A DNA stretch of 64,000 nucleotides. It comes from Streptomyces bottropensis ATCC 25435. GTDB taxonomy: Bacteria; Actinomycetota; Actinomycetes; Streptomycetales; Streptomycetaceae. A model generated the notes under the pieces. The model was not told the origin of the DNA, did no database searches, and saw only the letters and a list, made by a program, of their open reading frames with translations. This document shows, piece after piece, positions 25,677-33,472 of the stretch. The stretch spans positions 1,228,275 to 1,292,274 of the forward strand of contig NZ_KB911581.1 in the NCBI RefSeq assembly GCF_000383595.1, written 5' to 3'. The position numbers were made by a program, and so were the translations under genes. The stretch's first letter is position 1; every line of letters begins with the position of its first letter.

Positions 25677-26570
25677 GATCTCCAGCGCCTGGACCGCCCA
25701 GGCGGTGAACCCGCCGGTGTCCGGGTCCGGCTTGTACTGCGCGAAGCCCGGCAGGCCGTTCACCGCGACCGGCACCAGGTGCGAGCCGGCGCAGGCCGCG
25801 CCGAGCGTCGTCATGAACCCGGTGATGTCGTCCGTGCCGGTCAGCCACAGGTCGAACGGCGGCATCGTCATGACCGCGTCCTCGTGCAGCAGGGCCGTCA
25901 GCGCCGCCATGTCGTACCCCTCGAAGGCGGCCACATAGCGGTCCAGCAGCTTCTGCTGCTCCTCGTCCAGCGGGTCGGAGACATCGGCCGCCGCGAGCCC
26001 CCCGCCCTCGGCGAGGGTCGCGCGGGCCCGCTGCAGGGCGCTGTTCACCGAGGCGACGGACGTGTCGAGCAGCTCGGCGACCTCGCTCGCCCGCCACGCC
26101 AGCACCTCACGCAGGATGAGCACCGCCCGCTGCTTCGACGGGAGCTTCTGCAGCGCGGCGACGAACGCCAGCCGCACGGACTCCTTCGCCACGGCGGCCT
26201 CCGCCGGGTCGTCGGCCGTCGGCAGCACCCGGGCGTCCGGCACCGGCTCCAGCCAGGTGTTGTCCGGCCGGGGGGAGAGGGCGGCCTGGGCCAGGGGCGT
26301 CGAGTCGGTGAGATCCATGGGCCTGGCCCTCTTGTTCCCCGCGGTCAGCATGTCGAGGCACACGTTCGTGGCGATCCGGTACAGCCACGACCGCAGTGAC
26401 GACCGCCCCTCGAACTTCTCGTAACTGCGCCAGGCCCGGATCATCGTGTCCTGCACGGCGTCCTCCGCCTCGAAGGACGAGCCCAGCATCCGATAGCAGT
26501 ACCCGGTCAGCTCGACCCGGTGCTTCTCCAACCGGACGTCGAGCTCCGCCGTCGCCGTACCGTCACCCAT
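25569..26570 (-). CDS. SigJ-like ECF sigma factor with SnoaL-like C-terminal domain
   Basis: Extracytoplasmic-function RNA polymerase sigma factor of the long type (TIGR02960-like). Seen: 333 residues from ATG 26570 (a TTG at 26576 gives two more); sigma region 2 about residues 15-85 (YCYRMLGSSFEAEDAVQDT, AWRSYEKFEG); sigma region 4 about 140-195 (LPSKQRAVLILREVLAW, VASVNSALQRAR); then a SnoaL-like fold about 205-325 (LLHEDAVMTMPP, WLTG). Known: in such sigma factors the C-terminal domain controls activity in place of a separate anti-sigma factor. Its tail overlaps the convergent STAS gene by 108 nt. No dedicated anti-sigma gene adjoins it. Confidence 0.9.
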   Translation of the reverse strand: MGDGTATAELDVRLEKHRVELTGYCYRMLGSSFEAEDAVQDTMIRAWRSYEKFEGRSSLRSWLYRIATNVCLDMLTAGNKRARPMDLTDSTPLAQAALSPRPDNTWLEPVPDARVLPTADDPAEAAVAKESVRLAFVAALQKLPSKQRAVLILREVLAWRASEVAELLDTSVASVNSALQRARATLAEGGGLAAADVSDPLDEEQQKLLDRYVAAFEGYDMAALTALLHEDAVMTMPPFDLWLTGTDDITGFMTTLGAACAGSHLVPVAVNGLPGFAQYKPDPDTGGFTAWAVQALEISEGRIAGFHCFLDTARWFPLFGLPLHLEGKPDQPQ

Positions 26571-26694
26571 GGCCAACCCACCCCTGTGGCATACCTGTGC
26601 GTACCAACACCTCGGAAGCTACCGCAGCCCACTGACAATGGCCTGGGGAAGGGAGGAAGGAGCAGGTCAGGGGGCGTGAGTGACCACGACGGAG

Positions 26695-27981
26695 TCAGTG
26701 CGCCGGCACCGGCCCGCGCCTGGCCGCGTGGGAACCCACCACGGTGATCCCCACGACTCCCAGCACGGCCAGCAGCCCCATGGAGACGGTCCCGCCCCAG
26801 CCCCCCGCGTGGAAGGCGATCGCCCCCAGGGTGCTGCCCGCGCTGGAGCCCACGTAGTACGCGGACTGGTACAGCGCCGACGCCTGGGCGCGGCCCTCCT
26901 TCGCCGTGTGGCTGACCGCCGACGACGCGGCGGCGTGACCCGCGAAGAAACCGGCGGTGATGAGGACCAGCCCCAGCAGGACCACGGGGAGGGCGTCGGA
27001 CAGGGAGACCAGCAGCCCGGTGGCCGTCGTGGCGCCCGCCAGGTACAGCGTGCCGCGCCTGCCCAGGCGGCCGACCAGCTGCCCGGCGGTGGACGCCGAC
27101 ACCGTGCCCACCAGGTAGACGAGGAAGATCGAGCCGATGACGCCCTGCGGCAGCGAGAACGGCTCTCCGGCGAGGCGGTAGCCGATGACCGTGTAGACAC
27201 CGCCGAAGACCGTCATGAAGAGGGCGCCGATGGCGTACAGCCGGCGCAGCAGCGGGTTCGCCAGGTGGGCGCGGACCGCGCGGGCCAGTACCGCCGGGCG
27301 CAGCGACCCCGCCACGAAGTGCTTGGGCGCCGGCAGCAGCAGCCGGAAGGCCACCGCGCATCCCACGGCGATCACCCCGAGCACCCCGAGCGCGACCCGC
27401 CAGCCCCACTCCTGGGCGACCCAGCCGGTGACGACCCGCCCGCTCATCCCGCCGACGCTGTTGCCGGCGACGAAGAGGCCGATCGCGGTGATGAGGGCCT
27501 TGGGGCGGACCTCCTCGGCGAGGTAGGCGGTCGCGGAGGCCGGCACCCCGGCCAGCGCCGCGCCCTGCACGGCCCGCAGCACCACCAGCGCGCCCAGCGA
27601 GGGCGCGAAGGGGATCAGCAGTCCGACCGCCACCGCGACGACCAGCGACGCCGTCATCACCGTGCGCCGCCCGAACCGCTCGGACAGCGCGCTCATCGGC
27701 AGCACGAACAGGGCCAGCGCCCCGGTCGCCGCCGACACCGTCCAGCTCGCCGCGCTCGCCGTACTTCCGAAGCCGTCCGAGATCAGCGGCAGCAGAGCCT
27801 GCGTGGAGTACAGCAGGGCGAAGGTCGCGACACCCGCGAGGAAGAGCGCCAGGCTCATCCGGCGGTAACCGGGCCCACCCGGGGCCACCCGGGAATCGAC
27901 GGCGGACGGGGTGGAGGCGGTGGGGGCGACGGCTGAGACGGCGCCCACGGTGGTGGACGCCCCGGTACTTGCGGAAGGCAT
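26695..27981 (-). CDS. MFS transporter (YnfM-like)
   Basis: Twelve-helix major facilitator exporter. Seen: 428 residues; N-terminal 38-residue Ala/Thr/Val-rich tail, then RMSLALFLAGVATFALLYSTQALLP; loop LSERFGRRTVM is the MFS motif between helices 2 and 3; LVVLRAVQGAALAGVPA carries motif B. The second half is similarly organised (GRLGRRGTLYL). Divergent from the LysR gene with only about 65 nt between starts, a common regulator/target layout. Inferred: LysR controls this exporter; substrate unknown (YnfM-type proteins export small organic compounds). Confidence 0.9.
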   Translation of the reverse strand: MPSASTGASTTVGAVSAVAPTASTPSAVDSRVAPGGPGYRRMSLALFLAGVATFALLYSTQALLPLISDGFGSTASAASWTVSAATGALALFVLPMSALSERFGRRTVMTASLVVAVAVGLLIPFAPSLGALVVLRAVQGAALAGVPASATAYLAEEVRPKALITAIGLFVAGNSVGGMSGRVVTGWVAQEWGWRVALGVLGVIAVGCAVAFRLLLPAPKHFVAGSLRPAVLARAVRAHLANPLLRRLYAIGALFMTVFGGVYTVIGYRLAGEPFSLPQGVIGSIFLVYLVGTVSASTAGQLVGRLGRRGTLYLAGATTATGLLVSLSDALPVVLLGLVLITAGFFAGHAAASSAVSHTAKEGRAQASALYQSAYYVGSSAGSTLGAIAFHAGGWGGTVSMGLLAVLGVVGITVVGSHAARRGPVPAH

Positions 27982-28047
27982 GCCTCGAAACTACGTACGC
28001 CGCCGCTCATCCGTCCAATGCATGGAACCCCCATAATCGTTCCTGTG

Positions 28048-29016
28048 ATGCATCAGCAGAGGTCAGAGCCGCGCCTGTCACCGTCCGGTGACACAGAAGA
28101 CATCGAGAGCATCGAGGACATCGTCCTGCGGCTCGCCCCCCGCCTCGCCCACTTCGCGGGAGTCGCCCGCATCGAGCACGTCACCCGGGCCGCGCGGGAG
28201 ATGCGCGTGCCGCAGTCGACGCTGTCGCGTGCCATGGTCCGCCTCGAACAGGACCTGGGCGTCGACCTGTTCGCCCGCCGGGGGCGCACGGTCTCCCTCA
28301 CCCACGCCGGACGCACCTTCCACGCCTCCGTCGAGCGCGCCCTCGCCGAGATCGAGCGCGCCGCCGACGAGGTCCGCGCCGACGCCGACCCCTCCACCGG
28401 CAAGGTCGCCTTCGGCTTCCTGCACACCATGGGCGCCGAGACCGTCCCCGGCCTGCTGCAGGCCTTCCGTGCCGAGCACCCCCGGGTCCGCTTCAGCCTC
28501 GTCCAGAACTACGGCGAGGCCATGCTCGAACGCCTGCGCGCGGGTGAACTCGACCTGTGCCTCACGTCCCCCGTCCCGGACGCCCCCGACCTGGTGGCCC
28601 GCCGCCTCGACGAACAGAAGCTCCGCCTCGTCGTCCCGGCCGAGCACCGTCTCGCCGCCCGCAAGCGCGTCCGCCTCTCCGAGGCCGCCGACGAAACTTT
28701 CGTCACCCTCGAACCCGGCTACGGCATGCGCCGCATCACCGACGACCTCTGCGCGCAGGCGGGCTTCACACCCCGCATCGCCTTCGAGGGCGAGGAGGCG
28801 GAGACCCTGCGGGGCCTGGTGGCGGCGGGCCTGGGCGTGGCCCTCCTGCCCCCTCCGGCCGTTCCCCGGCCGGGAGTCGTCGAGCTGACGGTCACCGCCC
28901 CCAGAGCGGCCCGCGAGATCGGCGTGGCCTGGCTCGACGGCCACCCCGACACGCCCCCGGTGGCTGCCTTCAAGAAGTTCCTGCTGTCGAGAAGGGGCAA
29001 CCTGCTGCCCGGCTGA
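28048..29016 (+). CDS. LysR-family transcriptional regulator
   Basis: DNA-binding regulator of the LysR type, probably acting on the divergent MFS gene. Seen: 322 residues from ATG 28048; N-terminal winged helix (about 24-84; RIEHVTRAAREMRVPQSTLS, LEQDLGVDLFARRGRTVSLT in parts), then a periplasmic-binding-like effector domain (about 110-310). Starts at GTG 28045 and ATG 28018 are also in frame. ATGCAT occurs at 28018-28023 and 28048-28053, flanking ATAATCG; these may be part of the regulator's own site. An 18-residue linker before the helix-turn-helix is longer than usual. Confidence 0.9.
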   Translation: MHQQRSEPRLSPSGDTEDIESIEDIVLRLAPRLAHFAGVARIEHVTRAAREMRVPQSTLSRAMVRLEQDLGVDLFARRGRTVSLTHAGRTFHASVERALAEIERAADEVRADADPSTGKVAFGFLHTMGAETVPGLLQAFRAEHPRVRFSLVQNYGEAMLERLRAGELDLCLTSPVPDAPDLVARRLDEQKLRLVVPAEHRLAARKRVRLSEAADETFVTLEPGYGMRRITDDLCAQAGFTPRIAFEGEEAETLRGLVAAGLGVALLPPPAVPRPGVVELTVTAPRAAREIGVAWLDGHPDTPPVAAFKKFLLSRRGNLLPG

Positions 29017-29111
29017 GCCGCGGCAGGGTCAGGGGTGCGGGGCTGTATCGATATGCGGCTCCGCCGCGTGGGCGCGATCAACCACCCACGGCCCGCAGCC
29101 GCGAGACGACA

Positions 29112-29882
29112 TCAACCACCCTGACGCGAGCGATGCCCCCCGAAGCCGGAGGCGAGCGGCATCCGCAACCCCAACGGCGGCGGCGCCGCCAGCGCGTCCT
29201 CCACCGGCCGCGCGAACGCCCTCCCGAACAGCACCCCCATCACGAAGTCCGAGGCCAGGGCGTGCACCTCGTCCCGGTACTGCGTCAACCCGTGCCGGTC
29301 CGCGTGCACCTCGAACCGGCAGATGTCGGGGTTCGTCTTCTTCGCCCGCGCCGCGAACCGGAACGACAGCTCGGGATCCACCCGTTCGTCGTTCGTGCCG
29401 TGCACGATCAGCACCCGCCGCCCCGACAACTGCTTCACCGGTTCGGGTGTCGCGGCCACATCCTCCTCGGGCAGCCAGGGAGCGATGGCCAGCACCGAGT
29501 TGACGGCCTCGTGCCCGCCCGCGTGCAGCGCCGCCCGCGCGCCCATGTGGAGCCCGGCGAGACACACCGGCACGTCTCCGTACCGCCGCACCACCTCGTC
29601 CACGGCCCACTCGGCGTCCCGCGCGAGCCGCGCCTGCGAACCGTTCCACCCCCGGTAGCGGTAGTGCACGACATGGGTCGCGAGCCCCTCCGTACGGCCC
29701 ACGCGGGCGAGTCGGCGGCCGAGGGAACGCACGGAGGCCGTGGCCCACATGGGGGAGGGTCTGCGAGTGGACGCCTCGTCACCGGCCGGAAGGAGGAGGA
29801 CCACCCCGTTGACCGTGCTCGGCTCCGGGCCGATCGTCCGCCCAAGTCGGGGCGTACGGACCGGCATTGCTTGCTGCGCCAT
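29112..29882 (-). CDS. Alpha/beta-hydrolase-fold protein lacking the nucleophile serine
   Basis: Has the alpha/beta-hydrolase layout but probably not normal esterase chemistry. Seen: 256 residues; strand LATHVVHYRYRG; nucleophile elbow reads AGLHMGA (109-115) where G-x-S-x-G is expected, so H112 replaces serine; acid region VLIVHGTNDERVDP (157-170) with D165/D169; DRHGL (195-199) gives a plausible H197. No signal peptide. It is divergent from adenosine deaminase, whose operator lies about 85 nt from its ATG. It could be a scaffold or a dehalogenase-like variant; function not known. Confidence 0.78.
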   Translation of the reverse strand: MAQQAMPVRTPRLGRTIGPEPSTVNGVVLLLPAGDEASTRRPSPMWATASVRSLGRRLARVGRTEGLATHVVHYRYRGWNGSQARLARDAEWAVDEVVRRYGDVPVCLAGLHMGARAALHAGGHEAVNSVLAIAPWLPEEDVAATPEPVKQLSGRRVLIVHGTNDERVDPELSFRFAARAKKTNPDICRFEVHADRHGLTQYRDEVHALASDFVMGVLFGRAFARPVEDALAAPPPLGLRMPLASGFGGHRSRQGG

Positions 29883-29967
29883 GACAGAACAGTGTCAGAA
29901 GAGATGGTGTACGCCACCCGTCCTGTGGGTCACCGTTGGATATCGACGGGATCGCCCGACGGGCGCT

Positions 29968-29979
29968 CTACGCGCGTAG
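29968..29979. promoter_or_regulatory. CTACGCGCGTAG operator before adenosine deaminase
   Basis: Perfect palindrome CTACGCGCGTAG whose last two bases are the first of the ribosome binding site AGGAGGT (29978-29984). A bound regulator would block translation initiation region DNA and transcription passage, so repression is likely. Confidence 0.82.
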
Positions 29980-29995
29980 GAGGTATCGTACGAAA

Positions 29996-31159
29996 ATGAC
30001 GAACCAGACCGACCCGACCGGAAACACCCCGGATCCGGACCAGATCCACCGGGCGCCCAAGGTTCTGCTGCACGACCACCTCGACGGCGGCCTGCGCCCC
30101 GGAACCATCGTCGAACTCGCCCGCGACAGCGGGTACACCCAGCTTCCGGAGACCGACCCCGACCGGCTCGGCCACTGGTTCCGGGAGGCCGCCGACTCCG
30201 GCTCGCTGGAGCGGTATCTGGAGACCTTCTCCCACACCGTCGGCGTCATGCAGACCCGTGAAGCGCTCGTCCGGGTCGCCGCCGAGTGCGCCGAGGATCT
30301 CGCCGCCGACGGCGTCGTCTACGCCGAGGTCCGCTACGCCCCCGAACAGCACCTCGAGGCCGGACTCTCCCTCGAAGAGGTCGTCGAGGCCGTCAACGAG
30401 GGCTTCCGGGAAGGCGAGCGGCGGGCCAGGACAGGCGGCCGGCGCATCCGGGTCGGCGCCCTGCTCACCGCCATGCGGCACGCGGCCCGCGCCCTGGAGA
30501 TCGCCGAACTCGCCAACCGCTACCGCGACCTCGGCGTCGTCGGATTCGACATCGCGGGCGCCGAGGCCGGCTACCCGCCCACCCGGCACCTCGACGCCTT
30601 CGAGTACCTCAAGCGCGAGAACAACCACTTCACGATCCACGCCGGTGAGGCCTTCGGGCTCCCCTCCATCTGGCAGGCGTTGCAGTGGTGCGGCGCCGAC
30701 CGGCTCGGCCACGGCGTGCGCATCATCGACGACATCCAGGTCCACGAGGACGGCTCCGTGAAGCTCGGCCGCCTCGCCTCCTACGTCCGCGACAAGCGCA
30801 TCCCGCTGGAGATGTGCCCCAGCTCCAACCTCCAGACCGGCGCGGCCCGTTCGTACGCCGAGCACCCCATCGGGCTGCTGCGGCGGCTGCACTTCCGGGC
30901 CACCGTGAACACGGACAACCGGCTGATGTCGTACACGAGCATGAGCCGTGAATTCGAGCATCTTGTCGATGCCTTCGGTTACACGCTCGACGACATGCAG
31001 TGGTTCTCGGTCAATGCTATGAAGTCAGCATTCATTCCTTTCGATGAACGACTGGCCATGATCAATGACGTGATCAAGCCCGGATATGCCGAGTTGAAAT
31101 CCGAATGGCTGTTCCGGCAAACGGCCTCCACCAGCGGTTCTGTCGACGAGCCGAGCTGA
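29996..31159 (+). CDS. add: Adenosine deaminase
   Basis: Deaminates adenosine and deoxyadenosine to inosine forms, feeding purine nucleoside phosphorylase. Seen: 387 residues; zinc motif HDH (H26-H28); IHAGE (about 213-217); DRLGHG (about 235-240); NTDNRLMS (about 304-311) supplies the metal-binding Asp region. ATG at 29996 lies 11 nt after AGGAGGT. Known: classic zinc adenosine deaminases are 330-390 residues; this fits the longer actinobacterial form. Under the same palindrome as the transporter, deoC and pnp. A strong T-tailed terminator follows. Confidence 0.94.
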   Translation: MTNQTDPTGNTPDPDQIHRAPKVLLHDHLDGGLRPGTIVELARDSGYTQLPETDPDRLGHWFREAADSGSLERYLETFSHTVGVMQTREALVRVAAECAEDLAADGVVYAEVRYAPEQHLEAGLSLEEVVEAVNEGFREGERRARTGGRRIRVGALLTAMRHAARALEIAELANRYRDLGVVGFDIAGAEAGYPPTRHLDAFEYLKRENNHFTIHAGEAFGLPSIWQALQWCGADRLGHGVRIIDDIQVHEDGSVKLGRLASYVRDKRIPLEMCPSSNLQTGAARSYAEHPIGLLRRLHFRATVNTDNRLMSYTSMSREFEHLVDAFGYTLDDMQWFSVNAMKSAFIPFDERLAMINDVIKPGYAELKSEWLFRQTASTSGSVDEPS

Positions 31160-31175
31160 ACGGCGACTTCGGGAG

Positions 31176-31207
31176 GCGGCCGCGTCCATGGCGACGCGGC
31201 CGCTTTT
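31176..31207 (+). terminator. Rho-independent terminator after add
   Basis: GCGGCCGCGTC (31176-31186) and GACGCGGCCGC (31193-31203) form a perfect 11-bp stem with a 6-nt loop, followed by TTTT. One of the best intrinsic terminators in the window. Confidence 0.88.
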
Positions 31208-31292
31208 CGATGTTTGCCTCCGGCGGGACTTTGGTGTTTACGTTTCGGCACCGCTCACCACCCGCCACACGCATTCCAAGGACGCATTCAAC

Positions 31293-31658
31293 ATGAAGCA
31301 GTCTGCTGCCAAGACCCTCGGTGTCGCCGTCGTCGGTGCCGCCATCGCCGCTGCGGGCGCGGGCGCCGCGAACGCCGCCCCGAGCGTCCCCGAGGCCTCC
31401 CAGGCCCTCGGCACCGTCACCCAGGCGCTGCCCGTGGAGAACGTGACCAAGGCGCTGCCGGCCGCCAGTGGTGCCCTCGCCCAGGGTCAGAGCGCGCTCG
31501 GCGCCGGCCTGGCGGCGGCCCAGCCCGCCGCCGCCAACGTCCTCGCCGAGGGCCCCACCGCCCCCGTCGCCGGGCTGCTCGGCGGCCTGCCCGTCGGTAA
31601 GGCCCTCCCCACCAAGGGTCTCGGCGTCAACGGCCTGCCCCTCGGTGGCGGCGCCTGA
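31293..31658 (+). CDS. Small secreted Ala/Gly-rich protein
   Basis: Exported protein of unknown function. Seen: 121 residues; signal peptide MKQSAAKTLGVAVVGAAIAA onward with cleavage likely after ANA (about residue 28); the mature part is low in charge and rich in Ala, Gly, Pro, Leu and Val, with no Cys. No ribosome binding site stronger than AAGGA (31278-31282). Composition and size resemble the secreted protein at 37.8 kb (both have LGG/PVxGL stretches) but alignment by eye is weak. Flanked by terminators, so probably monocistronic. Confidence 0.75.
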   Translation: MKQSAAKTLGVAVVGAAIAAAGAGAANAAPSVPEASQALGTVTQALPVENVTKALPAASGALAQGQSALGAGLAAAQPAAANVLAEGPTAPVAGLLGGLPVGKALPTKGLGVNGLPLGGGA

Positions 31659-31677
31659 GCCGCACCACGCCCTCCGT

Positions 31678-31708
31678 ACGGGGCGCATCCCTGGAGGGTG
31701 CGCCCCGT
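31678..31708. terminator. Hairpin between secreted protein and pspC-like gene
   Basis: ACGGGGCGCA (31678-31687) and TGCGCCCCGT (31699-31708) pair perfectly over 10 bp with an 11-nt loop. It lies between convergent genes and could serve both. Confidence 0.72.
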
Positions 31709-31719
31709 CGGCGTGCGCG

Positions 31720-31920
31720 TCACCAGGCCGCGCGCGCCTTGCCCTCCGCGGGGAAGAGGATCCAAAGGGCTATGTAGAGCAGGAACTGCGGGCCGGGAAG
31801 CAGACACGACACCAGGAAGATCACGCGCATCGTGGTCGCGGAGGTGCCGAAGCGCCGTGCCAGCGCGGCGCACACTCCGCCGATCATCCGGCCTTCGGTG
31901 GGGCGGGCAAGGCGGTTCAT
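31720..31920 (-). CDS. PspC-domain membrane protein
   Basis: Small membrane protein with the PspC fold found in phage-shock and stress systems. Seen: 66 residues; RMIGGVCAALARRFGTSATTMRVIF in parts gives the domain's start (GGVCAALA), then a hydrophobic helix (VIFLVSCLLPGPQFLLYIALWILFP in parts). ATG at 31920 has AGGAG 6 nt upstream, so the short form is chosen over a basic N-terminal extension. Followed by the VanZ-like gene upstream on the same strand (gap about 125 nt). Confidence 0.82.
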   Translation of the reverse strand: MNRLARPTEGRMIGGVCAALARRFGTSATTMRVIFLVSCLLPGPQFLLYIALWILFPAEGKARAAW

Positions 31921-32045
31921 GAGGGCTCCTTCGTCGGTGTAGGACACCGGCCCGCGGGGCCGGCGGTGGGGCGAGGCCTTCCTCGGCCATCGCTCTCTTT
32001 TCCACACCTTCGACGCTACGGTGACGAAGCGGACGAAGCGTCCCT

Positions 32046-32699
32046 CTATGGAGCCATCCCGACCCTGTGAATCGTCGGGGTCCGACCCTGAGGCACCTCT
32101 TCGGGGCGCGAGCGCTCCGCCCGCACCCGGGTCTCCGCCCTGCGCCGCAGCGCGGACCTGACCACCGGCACCACCGCGAGATGGGCGAGGCCGACGCCGA
32201 GCGAGTTCAGCAGGATCGAGTCGATGTCGACGACCTGCCCCGGCACCCCCGTCTGCAACAACTCGATGGCCAGCGACAACAGCGCCCCGGCCGCCACCGA
32301 CCGGGCCAGCGACGCCAGCGGCGACCCGGCCAGCCTCCCGTGCGCCAGCGGCAGCAGGACGCCCAGCGGAGCGAGCAGTGCCAGCCCCTCACCGATCCGG
32401 TGGGCCGCCTCCGGCCACCCCAGGGCCAGATCCGCTCTGATCCCCGCGAACGGCCGCAGATTCGCGGGGCTCATCCAGGTGACGTCCAGCGGACGCAGCG
32501 TGATCCAGGCAACGACCGCGAGATGCACGGCGAGGAGAACACCCCCCGCCGCGCGGACACGGATCCCGGCGCTACGGCCGTTCGTACCTTGAGGCTGCAC
32601 GCCCCCCAAGACGCGGCCCCCGGCACGATCGGTTCCGCTGTCTTCGCGCGGCTCGGTCGCCGCCGGGGCGCAGCGGCCCGTGTCGAGCCTTCGGCTCAT
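32046..32699 (-). CDS. VanZ-like membrane protein
   Basis: Integral membrane protein of the VanZ family; VanZ itself gives low teicoplanin resistance but most relatives have no known role. Seen: 217 residues; a 45-residue polar N-terminus, then about four hydrophobic segments with LRPLDVTWMSPANLRPFAGI, PLGVLLPLA and ELLQTGVPGQVVDIDSILLN in parts, the last (E-x-x-Q, D-x-D-x-x-x-N) being the VanZ core. ATG at 32699. Possible shorter starts exist after residue 40. Same strand as, and about 80 nt after, the AfsQ-linked lipoprotein. Confidence 0.82.
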   Translation of the reverse strand: MSRRLDTGRCAPAATEPREDSGTDRAGGRVLGGVQPQGTNGRSAGIRVRAAGGVLLAVHLAVVAWITLRPLDVTWMSPANLRPFAGIRADLALGWPEAAHRIGEGLALLAPLGVLLPLAHGRLAGSPLASLARSVAAGALLSLAIELLQTGVPGQVVDIDSILLNSLGVGLAHLAVVPVVRSALRRRAETRVRAERSRPEEVPQGRTPTIHRVGMAP

Positions 32700-32779
32700 T
32701 CACCGGCCCTGTCGCGGTCGGCCGGGTGGTGGGCCCAGGGCGGCGAGCCGCCCGACTCGAAAACCCACGGCCGTCCGGC

Positions 32780-33472
32780 TCAGGAACCCCCGACCTCCGT
32801 GGACGGCGGCTTGCCCGCCCCCGGGGTCGACTGGGTCTCCGAGGCGCACTCGTAGCGGCGCAGCGACTCGGCGCTCGTGCTGCCGAGGACCACCGAGCCG
32901 TTGTCGCCCGCGGCCGCGGAGTCTGCGAAGGTGCAGACGATCTGGGCGAGGGCATACCTGGGGAGGGCGTCGGGGGCGGTGGACAGGCGCAGGGCGTCCT
33001 CGGGGTCGCCGGGCGCGGGGCCCGTCACCGTGAGGCCGGGCGGGACGGCGGTGCCGTAGCCGGCCTCGTCCTCTATACGGGTGGGGGCGGCGGCCAGGGC
33101 GTCCAGCAGGCCCTGGGCGACGGCGACGCGCCGGCGGGCCTCGTCGGTGCCCTCGGCGACCTCCACCGAGCGGTTCACCCGCACCAGTGCCCCGGAGCAC
33201 AGGAGGAACACCTCGACCGGCATCCCGGAGGGCGTTGTGTGGGGCGTGATGTCCGTCACCGACAGCTCGCACGGCACCATCGAGGGCGCCGGGCCGAAGT
33301 CCGTCGGCACCTGCGTCGCCCGGATGCCGCAGCCGGCCAGCAGCCCGGCCAGCGCGCCGGTGGCGGCCAGGACCCGCACGCCGCGCGCGCGTGGGACCCG
33401 TACCCGTACGTCTGGCACTCGCACGCCCCGTGTTCCCTCGTCTTCCCGTCGCCGGGTGCCTCGTATCGTCAC
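32780..33472 (-). CDS. afsQ3: AfsQ-associated lipoprotein
   Basis: Membrane-anchored outer-face protein that probably senses or modulates the AfsQ2 kinase. Seen: 230 residues; arginine-rich start, hydrophobic segment and lipobox LLAGC (about residues 44-48); mature part contains two GerMN-like halves, with TPSGMPVEVFLLCSG and ARRRVAVAQGLLDALAAAPT patterns, and three further Cys. GTG start at 33472 overlaps the afsQ2 stop (GTGA). Known: in S. coelicolor a lipoprotein gene lies just downstream of afsQ2. The tail is Ser/Thr/Pro-rich. Confidence 0.85.
   Translation of the reverse strand: MTIRGTRRREDEGTRGVRVPDVRVRVPRARGVRVLAATGALAGLLAGCGIRATQVPTDFGPAPSMVPCELSVTDITPHTTPSGMPVEVFLLCSGALVRVNRSVEVAEGTDEARRRVAVAQGLLDALAAAPTRIEDEAGYGTAVPPGLTVTGPAPGDPEDALRLSTAPDALPRYALAQIVCTFADSAAAGDNGSVVLGSTSAESLRRYECASETQSTPGAGKPPSTEVGGS

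Noticed and set aside
32046..32699. VanZ-like gene as evidence of glycopeptide resistance
   Set aside because: No vanHAX or regulator genes are nearby; VanZ-fold proteins are widespread without such a role.
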